DNA of 64,000 nucleotides from Acidobacteriota bacterium (GTDB lineage Bacteria > Acidobacteriota > UBA890 > WLXD01): the NCBI GenBank assembly GCA_012103255.1, contig WLXD01000004.1, forward strand, positions 310,001 to 374,000. Reading direction: 5' to 3'. Below, piece after piece: positions 54,446-62,988 of the stretch; position 1 is the first letter of the stretch; every line of letters begins with the position of its first letter. Position numbers and translations under genes: made by a program. The notes below the pieces were generated by a model. It saw nothing but the letters and a program-made list of their open reading frames with translations, did not search any database and was not told where the DNA came from.

Positions 54446-57117
54446 GCCACCCCACGCCGCCCCGGCTGGCCCATTGGGTGATCGCTCGTCTGACACCGGC
54501 AAACGAGCGCGAATTCTGGCTCGGCGATCTCGAGGAGCAATTCGCAGACCGCGCGGGTGCCGACCCTCGCGCCGCACGTGTTTGGTACCGCCGCCAGGCG
54601 TGGCGTGCCGTCACCCATCGGATACGGAGGGCGGAGGGCGGGAACGTGCTCGAAGGCACGGTTCAGGACGCCCGGTACGCGGCACGAAGTCTGCGTCGCA
54701 GTCCCGGGTTCGTAGTGCTGGCAACGCTCACACTCGCCCTCGGTATCGGCGCGACCGCCATGATCTACGCCGTCGTGGACCACGTTCTCGTACGCGGACT
54801 ACCGTTTGACGACGCCGATCGGCTCGTGGTGGTGCGCAACGGCTACACCGACGGCCGGCCAGGCACCTGGTTGGTCTCGTTCCCCGACTACGAGGACTAC
54901 CTCGACGCCGTAACCGGCTTCGAACAGCTGGCCGCATGGCAAGAACAGTCGCCGGCACTCGCATCAGAGGACGGCGCCGCGGCTCAGCGCTTGAACGCCG
55001 TCGACGCGACCGCGAATCTCCTGCCGATGCTCGGGGTCGAACCGATTCTCGGACGCGGCTTCCTCCCGGAGGAAGATCACGTCGACGCTCCGCAGCGCGC
55101 AGCAATTCTGTCGCATTCGCTCTGGCAGACCCGTTTTGGCGCCGATGAGCAGATCCTCGGGCAGCGGATCCTCCTCGACGAAACTCCGTACACCGTGGTC
55201 GGCGTCCTGCCACTCGGGTTCACTGGGGTCACCGGCGGGTTCGTACTGGCGTCGCAACCAATCGATATCTGGCTCCCCTACCGAGCGTCCTTCTCGCGAG
55301 GCGGCATGACCGTCCGTGGCCTGACGAACGTCAACCTGATCGGCAAGGTCGGGGCGAACACTACATATGACCAGGTATTCGCCGAGGCCCAAGCACTGGG
55401 AGGAACCCTCGATGAGCAGTTCCCCGATCTGCGCAACAACATCGGTCCGCAGTTCCACATCGCGCAACGCAAGGCGGTTGAGAGTGTCGAGCGCCAGATC
55501 TGGCTCAGCTTCGGGGCGGTGAGTCTCCTGCTGATCATCGCGTGCGCCAATGTGGCCAACCTGTTGATCGGCCGGGCGTCGCACCGCCAACGCGAGATGG
55601 CCCTGCGGACGGCCCTGGGAGGCGGTCGCGTGCGGCTCCTGCGTCAGCTGGTAATCGAGAGCCTCCTGGTGGCCGCAGCCGGCGCCACGGCTGGGGTCGG
55701 CATCGCCTACGCCGGCCTGCGTCTGCTGGCCGCCAACCGCGCCCTCGAGATCGCCAGTATCGACACGGTTGTGATCGACGGGCGCATCCTCGTGTTCCTC
55801 TTTCTCGTGGCCGCGGTGGCCGGACTCCTGTTTGGTGTAGGCCCCGCACTCTTCGCTACGAGTCGGCCGCCCGCGGACACTCTGCGGAGTGAAGGCCGAG
55901 CTGTGACGGGGACCCGTTCGTATGTACGCCGCGGACTCGTGGTCGGCCAGCTCGCTCTGTCTCTCGTCCTCTTGATTGGGGCCGGCCTGCTGGGCAGAAG
56001 CCTGCAGACCGTGATGGGCATCGACCCGGGCTTCGAGCCCCGCGGAGTGATCACAGCCCGCATCCAGCTGCCCATGGATTTCGTGAGCGCAGACTGGCCG
56101 CGCGCAGTGGAGGTGGTCGACCAGTTCACCGAACGAGCTCGGCAGTTGCCCGGGGTTCGGTCAGCTGCAGCGACGTACCAGCTACCTACCTCGCCCGGCT
56201 GGAACAACGCCTTCGACATCGACCCCGTTCCGATTGCGCCGGTGGAACTTGCGGCTGGCGAGCAGTTCCAGGCGCGATTCAGCCCGGTAACACCGGGCTA
56301 CTTCGAGACCGTGGGAGTCAGGCTGTTGAGGGGCCGTACGTTTACCGACGCGGATGGCGTGGACGGCAACCGTGTTGTCGTCGTCAACCAGCGGTTCGCG
56401 GACATGTATTTCGGCCCCGGGGTAGACCCGATCGGCGCGCGCCTCCAGTACGGCAACTGGTGGCAGGGCGGACCACCCGAGTACGAGATCGTCGGCGTGG
56501 TCGAGAACGTGCTGTTCGCCGGACGAGACGGCGACACCTATCAGGCAACCTACTTTCCGCACGCCCAGCAGCCAGTGCGCGAGATGAACCTCGTGGTGGC
56601 GGCCGACGGCGACCCGCTCGAGCTGGTGCCGGCCCTGCGGGCGCAGTTGCAAGAGCTCGACCCGACGTTGCCACTTGATGACCCGCTTCCACTCGGTGCG
56701 CATCTCGCCGAGTCCGACGAAGGACGTCGCTCTCTGGCCGTCATGCTCGGCGTCTTCGCGATCTCTGCGGCGACGCTGGCAGCCATCGGGGTTTATGGCG
56801 TGATGGCCTTCCTGGTGACTCAGCGCACTCGGGAGATGGGCATCCGCGTTGCACTGGGCGCACGGACGCACGACGTTCGATCGATGGTGCTCGGAGCCGC
56901 GATGCGACTCGCGGCGGCAGGCATCGTCCTGGGTCTTGCCGGCGCCTGGTTACTTGGCGGAATCGTTGAACGACTGCTGTTTGGCGTGCCACCCGTCGAC
57001 CTCATGACCTGGACGCTGGTCGCGGCCTTTCTCGGCGCGGTCGCTCTGGCGGCAAGCTGGCTTCCGGCCCGTCGTGCGACGGCTACCGATCCGATGTCGT
57101 CGCTGCGATCTGATTGA
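54442..57117 (+). CDS. ADOP-type permease with permease-prefix domain 2
   Basis: 891 residues, ATG overlapping the PadR stop. The prefix (1-70) has EREFWLGDLEEQFADR, the domain-2 signature shared with the permease at 14062. The core starts near VQDARYAARSLRRSPG. Its first segment ([15 protein letters not shown]) has T-A where relatives have N-T. First-half segments include [20 protein letters not shown]; the second half has GVYGVMAFLVTQRTREMGIR and ends TDPMSSLRSD. Full length; no ATPase nearby. Confidence 0.93.
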   Translation: MSHPTPPRLAHWVIARLTPANEREFWLGDLEEQFADRAGADPRAARVWYRRQAWRAVTHRIRRAEGGNVLEGTVQDARYAARSLRRSPGFVVLATLTLALGIGATAMIYAVVDHVLVRGLPFDDADRLVVVRNGYTDGRPGTWLVSFPDYEDYLDAVTGFEQLAAWQEQSPALASEDGAAAQRLNAVDATANLLPMLGVEPILGRGFLPEEDHVDAPQRAAILSHSLWQTRFGADEQILGQRILLDETPYTVVGVLPLGFTGVTGGFVLASQPIDIWLPYRASFSRGGMTVRGLTNVNLIGKVGANTTYDQVFAEAQALGGTLDEQFPDLRNNIGPQFHIAQRKAVESVERQIWLSFGAVSLLLIIACANVANLLIGRASHRQREMALRTALGGGRVRLLRQLVIESLLVAAAGATAGVGIAYAGLRLLAANRALEIASIDTVVIDGRILVFLFLVAAVAGLLFGVGPALFATSRPPADTLRSEGRAVTGTRSYVRRGLVVGQLALSLVLLIGAGLLGRSLQTVMGIDPGFEPRGVITARIQLPMDFVSADWPRAVEVVDQFTERARQLPGVRSAAATYQLPTSPGWNNAFDIDPVPIAPVELAAGEQFQARFSPVTPGYFETVGVRLLRGRTFTDADGVDGNRVVVVNQRFADMYFGPGVDPIGARLQYGNWWQGGPPEYEIVGVVENVLFAGRDGDTYQATYFPHAQQPVREMNLVVAADGDPLELVPALRAQLQELDPTLPLDDPLPLGAHLAESDEGRRSLAVMLGVFAISAATLAAIGVYGVMAFLVTQRTREMGIRVALGARTHDVRSMVLGAAMRLAAAGIVLGLAGAWLLGGIVERLLFGVPPVDLMTWTLVAAFLGAVALAASWLPARRATATDPMSSLRSD

Positions 57118-57122
57118 AGACG

Positions 57123-57259
57123 TTGACGGAAGTTTGACGTATCCGGGCGGGCCCCGGCGGACAAGTAACACCTGAGCAGGGTGACCTACCGACCGGGCTT
57201 CGCGCCGTGACAGAAGTTTGACGGAACCGTTTGGTAGCTCGCTGCGTCATAGCTATAGA
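57123..57259 (+). promoter_or_regulatory. Two response-regulator-like boxes and a promoter
   Basis: TGAC-N7-TGACG occurs twice: half-sites at 57124 and 57135, and again at 57208 and 57219. Within each box the half-sites are 11 bases apart, and GAAGTTTGACG is identical in both (57129-57139, 57213-57223). The boxes are 84 bases apart, or eight helical turns. TTGGTA (57231-57236), 17 bases and TATAGA (57254-57259) form a promoter for the small gene at 57289. Direct repeats with an 11-base period are typical of OmpR/PhoB-type sites. Confidence 0.6.
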
Positions 57260-57288
57260 ACGATCCTCCCCACGAGGAAACTCCGAAA

Positions 57289-57585
57289 ATGCTGTCGCGA
57301 ATATTCAGCGGAACGATCTTGAGCATCGGCTGCATCCTTGTAGCCCAGACTGCCGAGCAGGGCTTCGGTCTGGCACTCGAGGAACTCAGCGTCGCCCTAG
57401 CTGCGCCTGGGGACGCAGCGCCCGACATTGCGGAGGGGACGATCGACGACTGCCCGGCTCCGAATGATGGCCGGTGCGAATTCGTAGCGCTGCTCACGGA
57501 GGAGTTGCCGCCCGACGTCGACGCCCATGTGGACTGTTTGCGTGAGCATGGAGCGGGAATTCACGGGCCGATCGGCACGGCCTGA
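57289..57585 (+). CDS. Small secreted or membrane-anchored protein, unknown
   Basis: 98 residues from ATG 57289 with AGGA about 13 bases upstream. A hydrophobic N-terminus (IFSGTILSIGCILVAQ) is a signal or anchor; the Cys15 context is a poor lipobox. The mature part is acidic with three Cys (DDCPAPNDGRCEF, HVDCLREH), so a disulfide is possible. No known family is recognised. It follows a well-formed promoter with paired response-regulator-like boxes, which is the best argument that it is real. Confidence 0.55.
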   Translation: MLSRIFSGTILSIGCILVAQTAEQGFGLALEELSVALAAPGDAAPDIAEGTIDDCPAPNDGRCEFVALLTEELPPDVDAHVDCLREHGAGIHGPIGTA

Positions 57586-57680
57586 AATCGCCAAGCCGAT
57601 ATCAGGTGGTGCGCTCGGCGGGCGTACCGTGGTAAATGTAGGAACCTGCAGCCCGCGCCCATAGTTTCTCGGGACCATCG

Positions 57681-58277
57681 ATGGAACGACTCCGCCGCAT
57701 CACAAAAGAAGTTCTAACGGTCGGCGTCTTGGCGCTCGTCCTCTTTTCCGCGCGTTCCTCGCTGGCCGACCACTACGTCGTGCCGACCAGCTCGATGGAA
57801 TACACGCTGATGCCGGGCGACCGTGTGCTGGTCAACAAGCTCGCTTACGGACTCCGCGTGCCTTTCATCGGTTGGCGCCTCATCGGCGCGTCCCAGCCGA
57901 TCGCTGGAGAGGTCGTTGTTTTCGACTCTCCGGAGACGGGGAAGCGGCTCATCAAGCGCGTGGTCGCCGTTGGCGGCGATACGGTGCAGATCCGCAGGGG
58001 CGAGTTGATGGTCAACGGCGAGGCCTACACGCTGGCCGAGGACCCAGGTATCGAGGACTTCGGTGATCACCGCGCAGAGCTCAACCTCTCCTCGGGCTCC
58101 GGCAACAGCTACGGCCCTCGGGAGATCCCGGAAGGTCATGTTCTGGTGATGGGCGACTACCGCGGCAACAGTCACGACGGGCGGATGTTCGGCTCGGTAC
58201 CCGCGAGCGACCTCTACGGTCGAGCTGTGGCTGTGTTCCTGCGCCGCGGCGACGGATTCACCTGGCGACCGCTCTAG
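57681..58277 (+). CDS. lepB: Signal peptidase I
   Basis: 198 residues, one N-terminal membrane segment (about 10-28). It removes signal peptides on the outer face of the inner membrane. Catalytic Ser38 lies in PTSSME and Lys92 in IKRVVAVGGD; the C-terminal MGDYRGNSHDGRMFGSV box is complete. It is a compact S26 form like those of many Gram-negative non-proteobacteria. Its own promoter is not obvious in the 95 bases upstream. Confidence 0.96.
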   Translation: MERLRRITKEVLTVGVLALVLFSARSSLADHYVVPTSSMEYTLMPGDRVLVNKLAYGLRVPFIGWRLIGASQPIAGEVVVFDSPETGKRLIKRVVAVGGDTVQIRRGELMVNGEAYTLAEDPGIEDFGDHRAELNLSSGSGNSYGPREIPEGHVLVMGDYRGNSHDGRMFGSVPASDLYGRAVAVFLRRGDGFTWRPL

Positions 58278-58394
58278 CGCACGCATCACCCCGTTAGCGT
58301 TGTGCTGCCCGCGCGCGCCTGGCCTCGCGAGCCGCAGTAAACTCCGGCCCCACACGCTCGCTTCCGGAAGGCCCGAACAAAGGAGAAGTGTCCG

Positions 58395-58886
58395 ATGAGC
58401 CTGTTCAGTTTTGTGAAAGACGCCGGCAAGAAATTGCTCGGCTTCGGCGACGACGAAGCGCCCGAGGCAGCCGCCGCAGAAGCCGCACCCGCGCCGCGAC
58501 CCGTTCCGATCAGCGCGGGCACGCTGCACGCCATGCTTGCCAGCCATGACCTGGCTCCGAGCGACCTATCGATCGCGTACGACGAAGGCACCGTAACCGT
58601 CTCCGGTACCGTCGACTCGATTGCCGATCGCGAGAAGATCGTCATCGCGCTGGGCAACGTCCAGGGCGTGGAATCGGTCGACGAGCGCCTCGTACTCGCC
58701 AACGCGCTGCCGGATCCGGTGCTCTACACCGTGGTCTCTGGCGACACCCTCTCGGGCATCGCCAAGGACCAGTACGGCGACGCCATGAAGTACCCCACGA
58801 TCTTCGAGGCCAACCGCCCGATGCTCGAGCACCCGGACAAGATCTATCCGGGCCAGGTGCTGCGTATCCCGCCGCTCGACGACTAG
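58395..58886 (+). CDS. BON + LysM protein (Kbp/YgaU type)
   Basis: 163 residues, ATG with AAAGGAGAAG upstream. There is no signal peptide. A short Ala/Pro-rich linker is followed by a BON domain (about 38-103: LSIAYDEGTVTVSGTV, GVESVDERL) and a LysM domain (about 108-160: YTVVSGDTLSGIAKDQYG, PTIFEANRPML, IYPGQVLRIP). The same order is found in E. coli Kbp (YgaU), a cytosolic potassium-binding stress protein. A strong terminator follows 24 bases later. Confidence 0.95.
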   Translation: MSLFSFVKDAGKKLLGFGDDEAPEAAAAEAAPAPRPVPISAGTLHAMLASHDLAPSDLSIAYDEGTVTVSGTVDSIADREKIVIALGNVQGVESVDERLVLANALPDPVLYTVVSGDTLSGIAKDQYGDAMKYPTIFEANRPMLEHPDKIYPGQVLRIPPLDD

Positions 58887-58910
58887 CACGCCGTCGATCA
58901 CGACTTTCTG

Positions 58911-58948
58911 AACGGGGCGGCCTCCTTGGTCGCCCCGTTTCTGTTCTC
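58911..58948 (+). terminator. Intrinsic terminator after the LysM/BON gene
   Basis: AACGGGGCG (58911-58919) pairs with CGCCCCGTT (58931-58939) around an 11-base loop. TCTGTTCTC follows as a T-rich tail. Confidence 0.85.
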
Positions 58949-58993
58949 GCACCCTGACCGGGCGCCTACCGTGGAGATGCAGAGGTGACGGGC

Positions 58994-59881
58994 ATGGCGA
59001 TCACAGTGCTGACCGCGCGACTGGCACTGCTGCTCTATCTGGTGGCGCTGCTCGCGATGCTCGCCGGTGCCAGGCACCGTCCCCTCGCACGGACCCTGTG
59101 GACCGCCGGTTTCGCTGCCTACGCGGTGCACGTCGCCGCGGCGTTCCACTGGGTGCACAGCTGGAGCCACGACGCTGCGCTTGCAGCAACGAGTGCGCAG
59201 ACCGCGGCCGCTGTGGGAGTCGCCAGCGGCGCCGGACTCTGGGTGAACTACCTGTTCACTGTGGTCTGGGGCATCGACGTTGCCTGGTGGTGGCGCCGCC
59301 CCGATTCCTACGAGAACCGCTCCTGGCGCAGCGCTGCAGGGGTGCACGCCTTCATGGCCTTCATGTTCTTCAACGGTGCGGTGGTCTTTGCTCAGGGGCC
59401 GTCTCGATGGATCGGCCTGGTTGGCCTGGGTCTGCTGGGAGGCTTCGTACTCGGACTCCTGGTACGTCGGAACGCCCGACAACATCGAGACTCGGATCCG
59501 CTGGCCGAGAGTGAGAACGCGTTCACGCAGCGCATGCGTGATGTCGCCCTGGTCGGGACGTTCATGCGCAGCGACAACAGTTCTCCTCCGACGCCAGAGC
59601 GATACGTCGTGGAGAGCGTCGAGAAGGTCGGACCCGATCTGTGGCGTTTCAACGCAGTGCTGAACTGTTGCGGCTTCCAGGGCTCGCTGCCCGTAACGGT
59701 CCCGATGCAGTTCACCGACGGCATTCCCACCATCGTGATGGACGAAACCCATATTCCGGCACTCGGCACGTTCTCGGCGCGCCTTCTCTTCCAGGCAGAC
59801 AGCTACGCGGGAACGTGGCGGCATGGCCCGAGGGAAGGCTCCATGTCTGGCCGGATCGTGCATAACGAACCCGAGTCGTAG
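58994..59881 (+). CDS. Membrane protein fused to a predicted soluble beta domain
   Basis: 295 residues from ATG 58994, with AGAGG eight bases upstream; a GTG at 58985 would run over that site. The first 165 residues hold five membrane segments and a conserved-looking VHAFMAFMFFNGAVVF. From about residue 175 there is a separate beta-rich domain (RMRDVALVGTFMRSD, ERYVVESVEKVG, VTVPMQFTDGIPTIVM, LGTFSARLLFQADSYAGTW, GSMSGRI). From memory, this resembles stand-alone secreted domains common in Planctomycetota. The function of both parts is unknown. Confidence 0.75.
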   Translation: MAITVLTARLALLLYLVALLAMLAGARHRPLARTLWTAGFAAYAVHVAAAFHWVHSWSHDAALAATSAQTAAAVGVASGAGLWVNYLFTVVWGIDVAWWWRRPDSYENRSWRSAAGVHAFMAFMFFNGAVVFAQGPSRWIGLVGLGLLGGFVLGLLVRRNARQHRDSDPLAESENAFTQRMRDVALVGTFMRSDNSSPPTPERYVVESVEKVGPDLWRFNAVLNCCGFQGSLPVTVPMQFTDGIPTIVMDETHIPALGTFSARLLFQADSYAGTWRHGPREGSMSGRIVHNEPES

Positions 59882-59912
59882 AGGTTCTTCTTCGCGCTGA
59901 AGCTCGTGCCGC

Positions 59913-59974
59913 TTGACGGTGCCATCGAGTTCACTCTATATTCCGTTCATCGGAACATTCCGCTGAACGGAATA
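59913..59974 (+). promoter_or_regulatory. PadR promoter with 36-bp near-perfect palindrome
   Basis: TTGACG (59913-59918) and TATATT (59937-59942), 18 bases apart, form the promoter. The operator has outer arms TATTCCGTTCA (59939-59949) and TGAACGGAATA (59964-59974) and inner arms CGGAA (59951-59955) and TTCCG (59958-59962), all on centre 59956.5. Only two pairs of 18 fail. The -10 overlaps the first arm, so binding would block the promoter. Confidence 0.8.
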
Positions 59975-60000
59975 GATGAATCCCTGACGGAGTTCGCACC

Positions 60001-60354
60001 TTGGCCCAGCCAGACGACTTGCTGCCTCTTTCGCCGCTGACGATGGCGATCCTTCTCGCGCTGGTGGACGGCCCGTCACACGGGTACGAGCTCATGCAGT
60101 CGATCGAGCGGCAGACCGACGGTCAGCTCAAGCCCGGCACCGGAAGCCTCTACGCGGGACTTCAGCGCCTGGTAGACGACGGCCTGATCGAAGAGCGTGC
60201 CGGCGAGCCGGGCGCGGACCGGCGACGACGCCACTACGGCATCACCACGGCTGGCCAGGACGCGGCCCGAGCTGAGGCAGCACGACTCAAGCGAGTGGTA
60301 GATGTGGCCGCCGCCAAGAACCTGGCGCCCGCCGCCGGAGGCTCTTCGAAATGA
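60001..60354 (+). CDS. PadR-family transcriptional regulator
   Basis: 117 residues, TTG start with GGAG eight bases upstream. The N-terminal winged helix has LTMAILLALVDGPSHGYELM, the recognition region GTGSLYAGLQRLVDDGLI, and the wing ADRRRRHYGITTAGQD. The tail is short. The complete operator just upstream implies self-repression. Its stop overlaps the ADOP start (ATGA). Confidence 0.95.
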   Translation: MAQPDDLLPLSPLTMAILLALVDGPSHGYELMQSIERQTDGQLKPGTGSLYAGLQRLVDDGLIEERAGEPGADRRRRHYGITTAGQDAARAEAARLKRVVDVAAAKNLAPAAGGSSK

Positions 60355-62900
60355 CCCGTCTGGCACATAGGACGCTGCGCCGACTCCTGCCGTTGAAGTT
60401 CCGCACCCGGCACGGACAGGACATGGAGTCCCTTTTCCTGGAGGCAATGGCGGATGCCTGGTCGCGCGGGTGGCGCAGCGCCGCCTCCCTATGGCTTCGT
60501 GAGATCGCGGACATCGCGGACACGGCGCACCGACTGCGTCGTACGCGGGCAGTGCCGATACCCACGGGACACTCCGACGGTCGTCGGGCAAGCACGCTGC
60601 TCGGGCTCCGCGACGATGTCCGGTTCGCGGTCAGGTCACTGGCGCGAGGCTGGTCGCTGGCGCTCTTCGCCGTCATCACGCTCGCACTTGGGATTGGCGG
60701 CGCGACGGCGATGTACGGCGCGGCGGAGAGCATCATCCTCAACCCGCTGCCGTACGAGGCCGGCAACCGCATCGTCGGCGCCTGGCAACGCATCGGCACG
60801 ACCGGCGAGGTCTTCGTCGGCGCCCCGCGCGAAGCCCGCGAGACCTGGGCTGAACAAACCGACCTCTTCGAGCACTTCGAACCGTTCACGTTCCGATTCA
60901 TGGAACTCACGGGCGCGTCCAGCGACCAGGGTGTCAGCGCAGCCCTTGTACGCCCCGCGTTCTACGAGATCCTCGGACGCACCCCGATCATGGGGCGGGT
61001 GTTCGACAACAACGATCTTGCCGGTGACGGCCTTCCGGTGGTGGTGCTGAACGAGGGATTCTGGCGAACAGCCCTGGGCGCACGGCCAGACGTGCTTGGT
61101 ACGTCGATCACACTCGATGGTCGCGACTGGACCGTGATCGGCGTCATGCCCGCCGGCAGTCACGTGCCGTCGTGGGGGCTCCGCCGAGTCGACGTTTGGC
61201 GCCCATTGACCGAAGCCCTGATTGCCGAACCATCGCCCTCCAGCGCGGTCATGCGCCAGGGTGTGACGACGGAAATGGTGAACGCGCGCCTCGCAAACCT
61301 CGCGGCGCGCGATCCCGACCCCGAGGCGCCGGTGGGCCACGTTGCCCTGCTGCTGATAATCGCCTGCGTCAACGTCTCGAGTCTGCTCGTGAGCCGCGCC
61401 CGCCGCAGACAGCGCGAGACCGCAGTGCGGAGCGCGCTGGGCGCCGGTCGTGGCCGGCTGGTGCGGCAGCTCGTTGTCGAGAGTTCATTGCTTGCGCTAG
61501 CCGGCGGAATGGCGGGAATCGGTGTGGCCCACCTGATCCGCAGCGCAATCGGCGCTCTGCGACCGGCCGAACTGGCGGTACTCGATCAGGTCGCGATCGG
61601 AAGCCGCGTACTCTGGTTCGCGCTAGCCGGGACCACGGCCGCGGCGCTCGTTCTCGGTTGCCTGCCCGCGTGGCGTTTCGGCAGCGGCAACTCGCTCATC
61701 TCCCTTCGTAGCGGCGACCGCACCAATGGAAACGCCACCGACCAACGTCTGCGCTGGCTCCTGGTCACCGGCGAGGTGGCCCTCTCTTTCGCTCTCGTAC
61801 TCGGATCGGTGAGCGTGTTCGGCACTCTGCTGGCGAAGTTGTCGGCTGATCCGGGATTCGAGACCGCCGAGATCCTCTACGTGCGCGGAACGGCACGGAG
61901 CTGGGAGGATCAGGGCCAGAACGAACGCGAACTGCTCGCCCTCGAGATCGAAGCGAACCTGGCTGCCCTGCCAGGAGTGGCAGGCGTCACGCGTATCAGC
62001 CGCATGCTGCCCAACCCGGGCGCCCTCTGGGGCGAGTTCGAGATCGAGGGATCCTCGTCCGAGCCGCGCAACGAGGTCTTCCACGGCCCCAGCGTCGAAC
62101 CGGAGTATTTCGACGTGGTCGGCCAGCCAATTCTGAACGGGCGCGGATTCGCGGAACGCGACCTGCTCGGCACCGAGAACGTCGTGGTGATCAGTGAGTC
62201 CACGGCCGGGAGCCTGTTTCCCGACCAGGACGCAGTCGGAGCGAGGTTCAGGCTCGACGAGACCTCCCTGACTGTGATCGGCGTAGTGTCCGATGTGCCA
62301 ATGCTCGGGCTTGGGCGCGACGCACCTCTGCAGGCATATCGCCCGCTGCGGACGTACCCCGAATCCGCCACGTTCGCGGTGCGGGTCGCGCCGGGCTCCG
62401 ACCTAGCTGTGACTCTTGGCGCCGCCCAGAACGCTCTGTGGGCAGTGAATCCGGACCTCGATGTTCTCGTGAGCCCGGCCGCCGAGCGCCTGGAGAGAAC
62501 GCTCGGCCGCCATCGCTTCGCGGTTGCCCTCCTTTCTGCGTTCGCCGGCCTGGCTCTGGGGCTCTCCGCTCTTGGTCTCTACGGAGCCGTCTCGAACCTC
62601 GTAGGCCAACGCACGCGCGAACTTGGTGTCCGTATGGCACTAGGAGCACGCCGCCAGGACATCGTGAAACTCGTGCTAGGCGGCGTCGGATACGCCACGA
62701 TTGCGGGGATCGCGGCCGGCGCCGTGTTGGTCCTCACCGGCGGCCGCGTCGTCGACGCCAACGCGTTCGGTCGCGAGGCAATCTCGTCGGGCACGTATGT
62801 CGTTGCGGCCCTCGTGCTCGCAACCATGGCGCTTGCAGGAGCCGCCCTCCCCGCCTGGCGTGCGGCCCGCGTCGAACCGGTCGAGGCGATTCGCGACTAG
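60351..62900 (+). CDS. ADOP-type permease with shortened first extracytoplasmic domain
   Basis: 849 residues, ATG overlapping the PadR stop. The prefix (1-95) is of the basic class: LRRLLPLKFRTRHGQDMESL and LWLREIADIADT. First segment LALGIGGATAMYGAAESI. The stretch between the conserved extracytoplasmic fold and the second segment is about 30 residues shorter than in the permease at 54442: after VTTEMVNARLANLAARD it goes almost directly to GHVALLLIIACVNVSSLLVS. The second half is normal and ends VEPVEAIRD. It may still fold, but the periplasmic connection is altered. Confidence 0.9.
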   Translation: MTRLAHRTLRRLLPLKFRTRHGQDMESLFLEAMADAWSRGWRSAASLWLREIADIADTAHRLRRTRAVPIPTGHSDGRRASTLLGLRDDVRFAVRSLARGWSLALFAVITLALGIGGATAMYGAAESIILNPLPYEAGNRIVGAWQRIGTTGEVFVGAPREARETWAEQTDLFEHFEPFTFRFMELTGASSDQGVSAALVRPAFYEILGRTPIMGRVFDNNDLAGDGLPVVVLNEGFWRTALGARPDVLGTSITLDGRDWTVIGVMPAGSHVPSWGLRRVDVWRPLTEALIAEPSPSSAVMRQGVTTEMVNARLANLAARDPDPEAPVGHVALLLIIACVNVSSLLVSRARRRQRETAVRSALGAGRGRLVRQLVVESSLLALAGGMAGIGVAHLIRSAIGALRPAELAVLDQVAIGSRVLWFALAGTTAAALVLGCLPAWRFGSGNSLISLRSGDRTNGNATDQRLRWLLVTGEVALSFALVLGSVSVFGTLLAKLSADPGFETAEILYVRGTARSWEDQGQNERELLALEIEANLAALPGVAGVTRISRMLPNPGALWGEFEIEGSSSEPRNEVFHGPSVEPEYFDVVGQPILNGRGFAERDLLGTENVVVISESTAGSLFPDQDAVGARFRLDETSLTVIGVVSDVPMLGLGRDAPLQAYRPLRTYPESATFAVRVAPGSDLAVTLGAAQNALWAVNPDLDVLVSPAAERLERTLGRHRFAVALLSAFAGLALGLSALGLYGAVSNLVGQRTRELGVRMALGARRQDIVKLVLGGVGYATIAGIAAGAVLVLTGGRVVDANAFGREAISSGTYVVAALVLATMALAGAALPAWRAARVEPVEAIRD

Positions 62901-62935
62901 GCGCGAATGTCAGCCCCGCGGAGTACGGACGAACA

Positions 62936-62970
62936 GAAAGGGCGGCCCCGGTGGGCCGCCCTTCTTTGTT
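62936..62970. terminator. Bidirectional intrinsic terminator between permease and ahcY
   Basis: AAGGGCGGCCC (62938-62948) pairs perfectly with GGGCCGCCCTT (62953-62963) around CGGT. CTTTGTT follows on the plus strand, and the minus-strand side has TTTCTGTTC. It separates the two convergent genes. Confidence 0.88.
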
Positions 62971-62988
62971 CACGAGTGTTCCGGTCGC

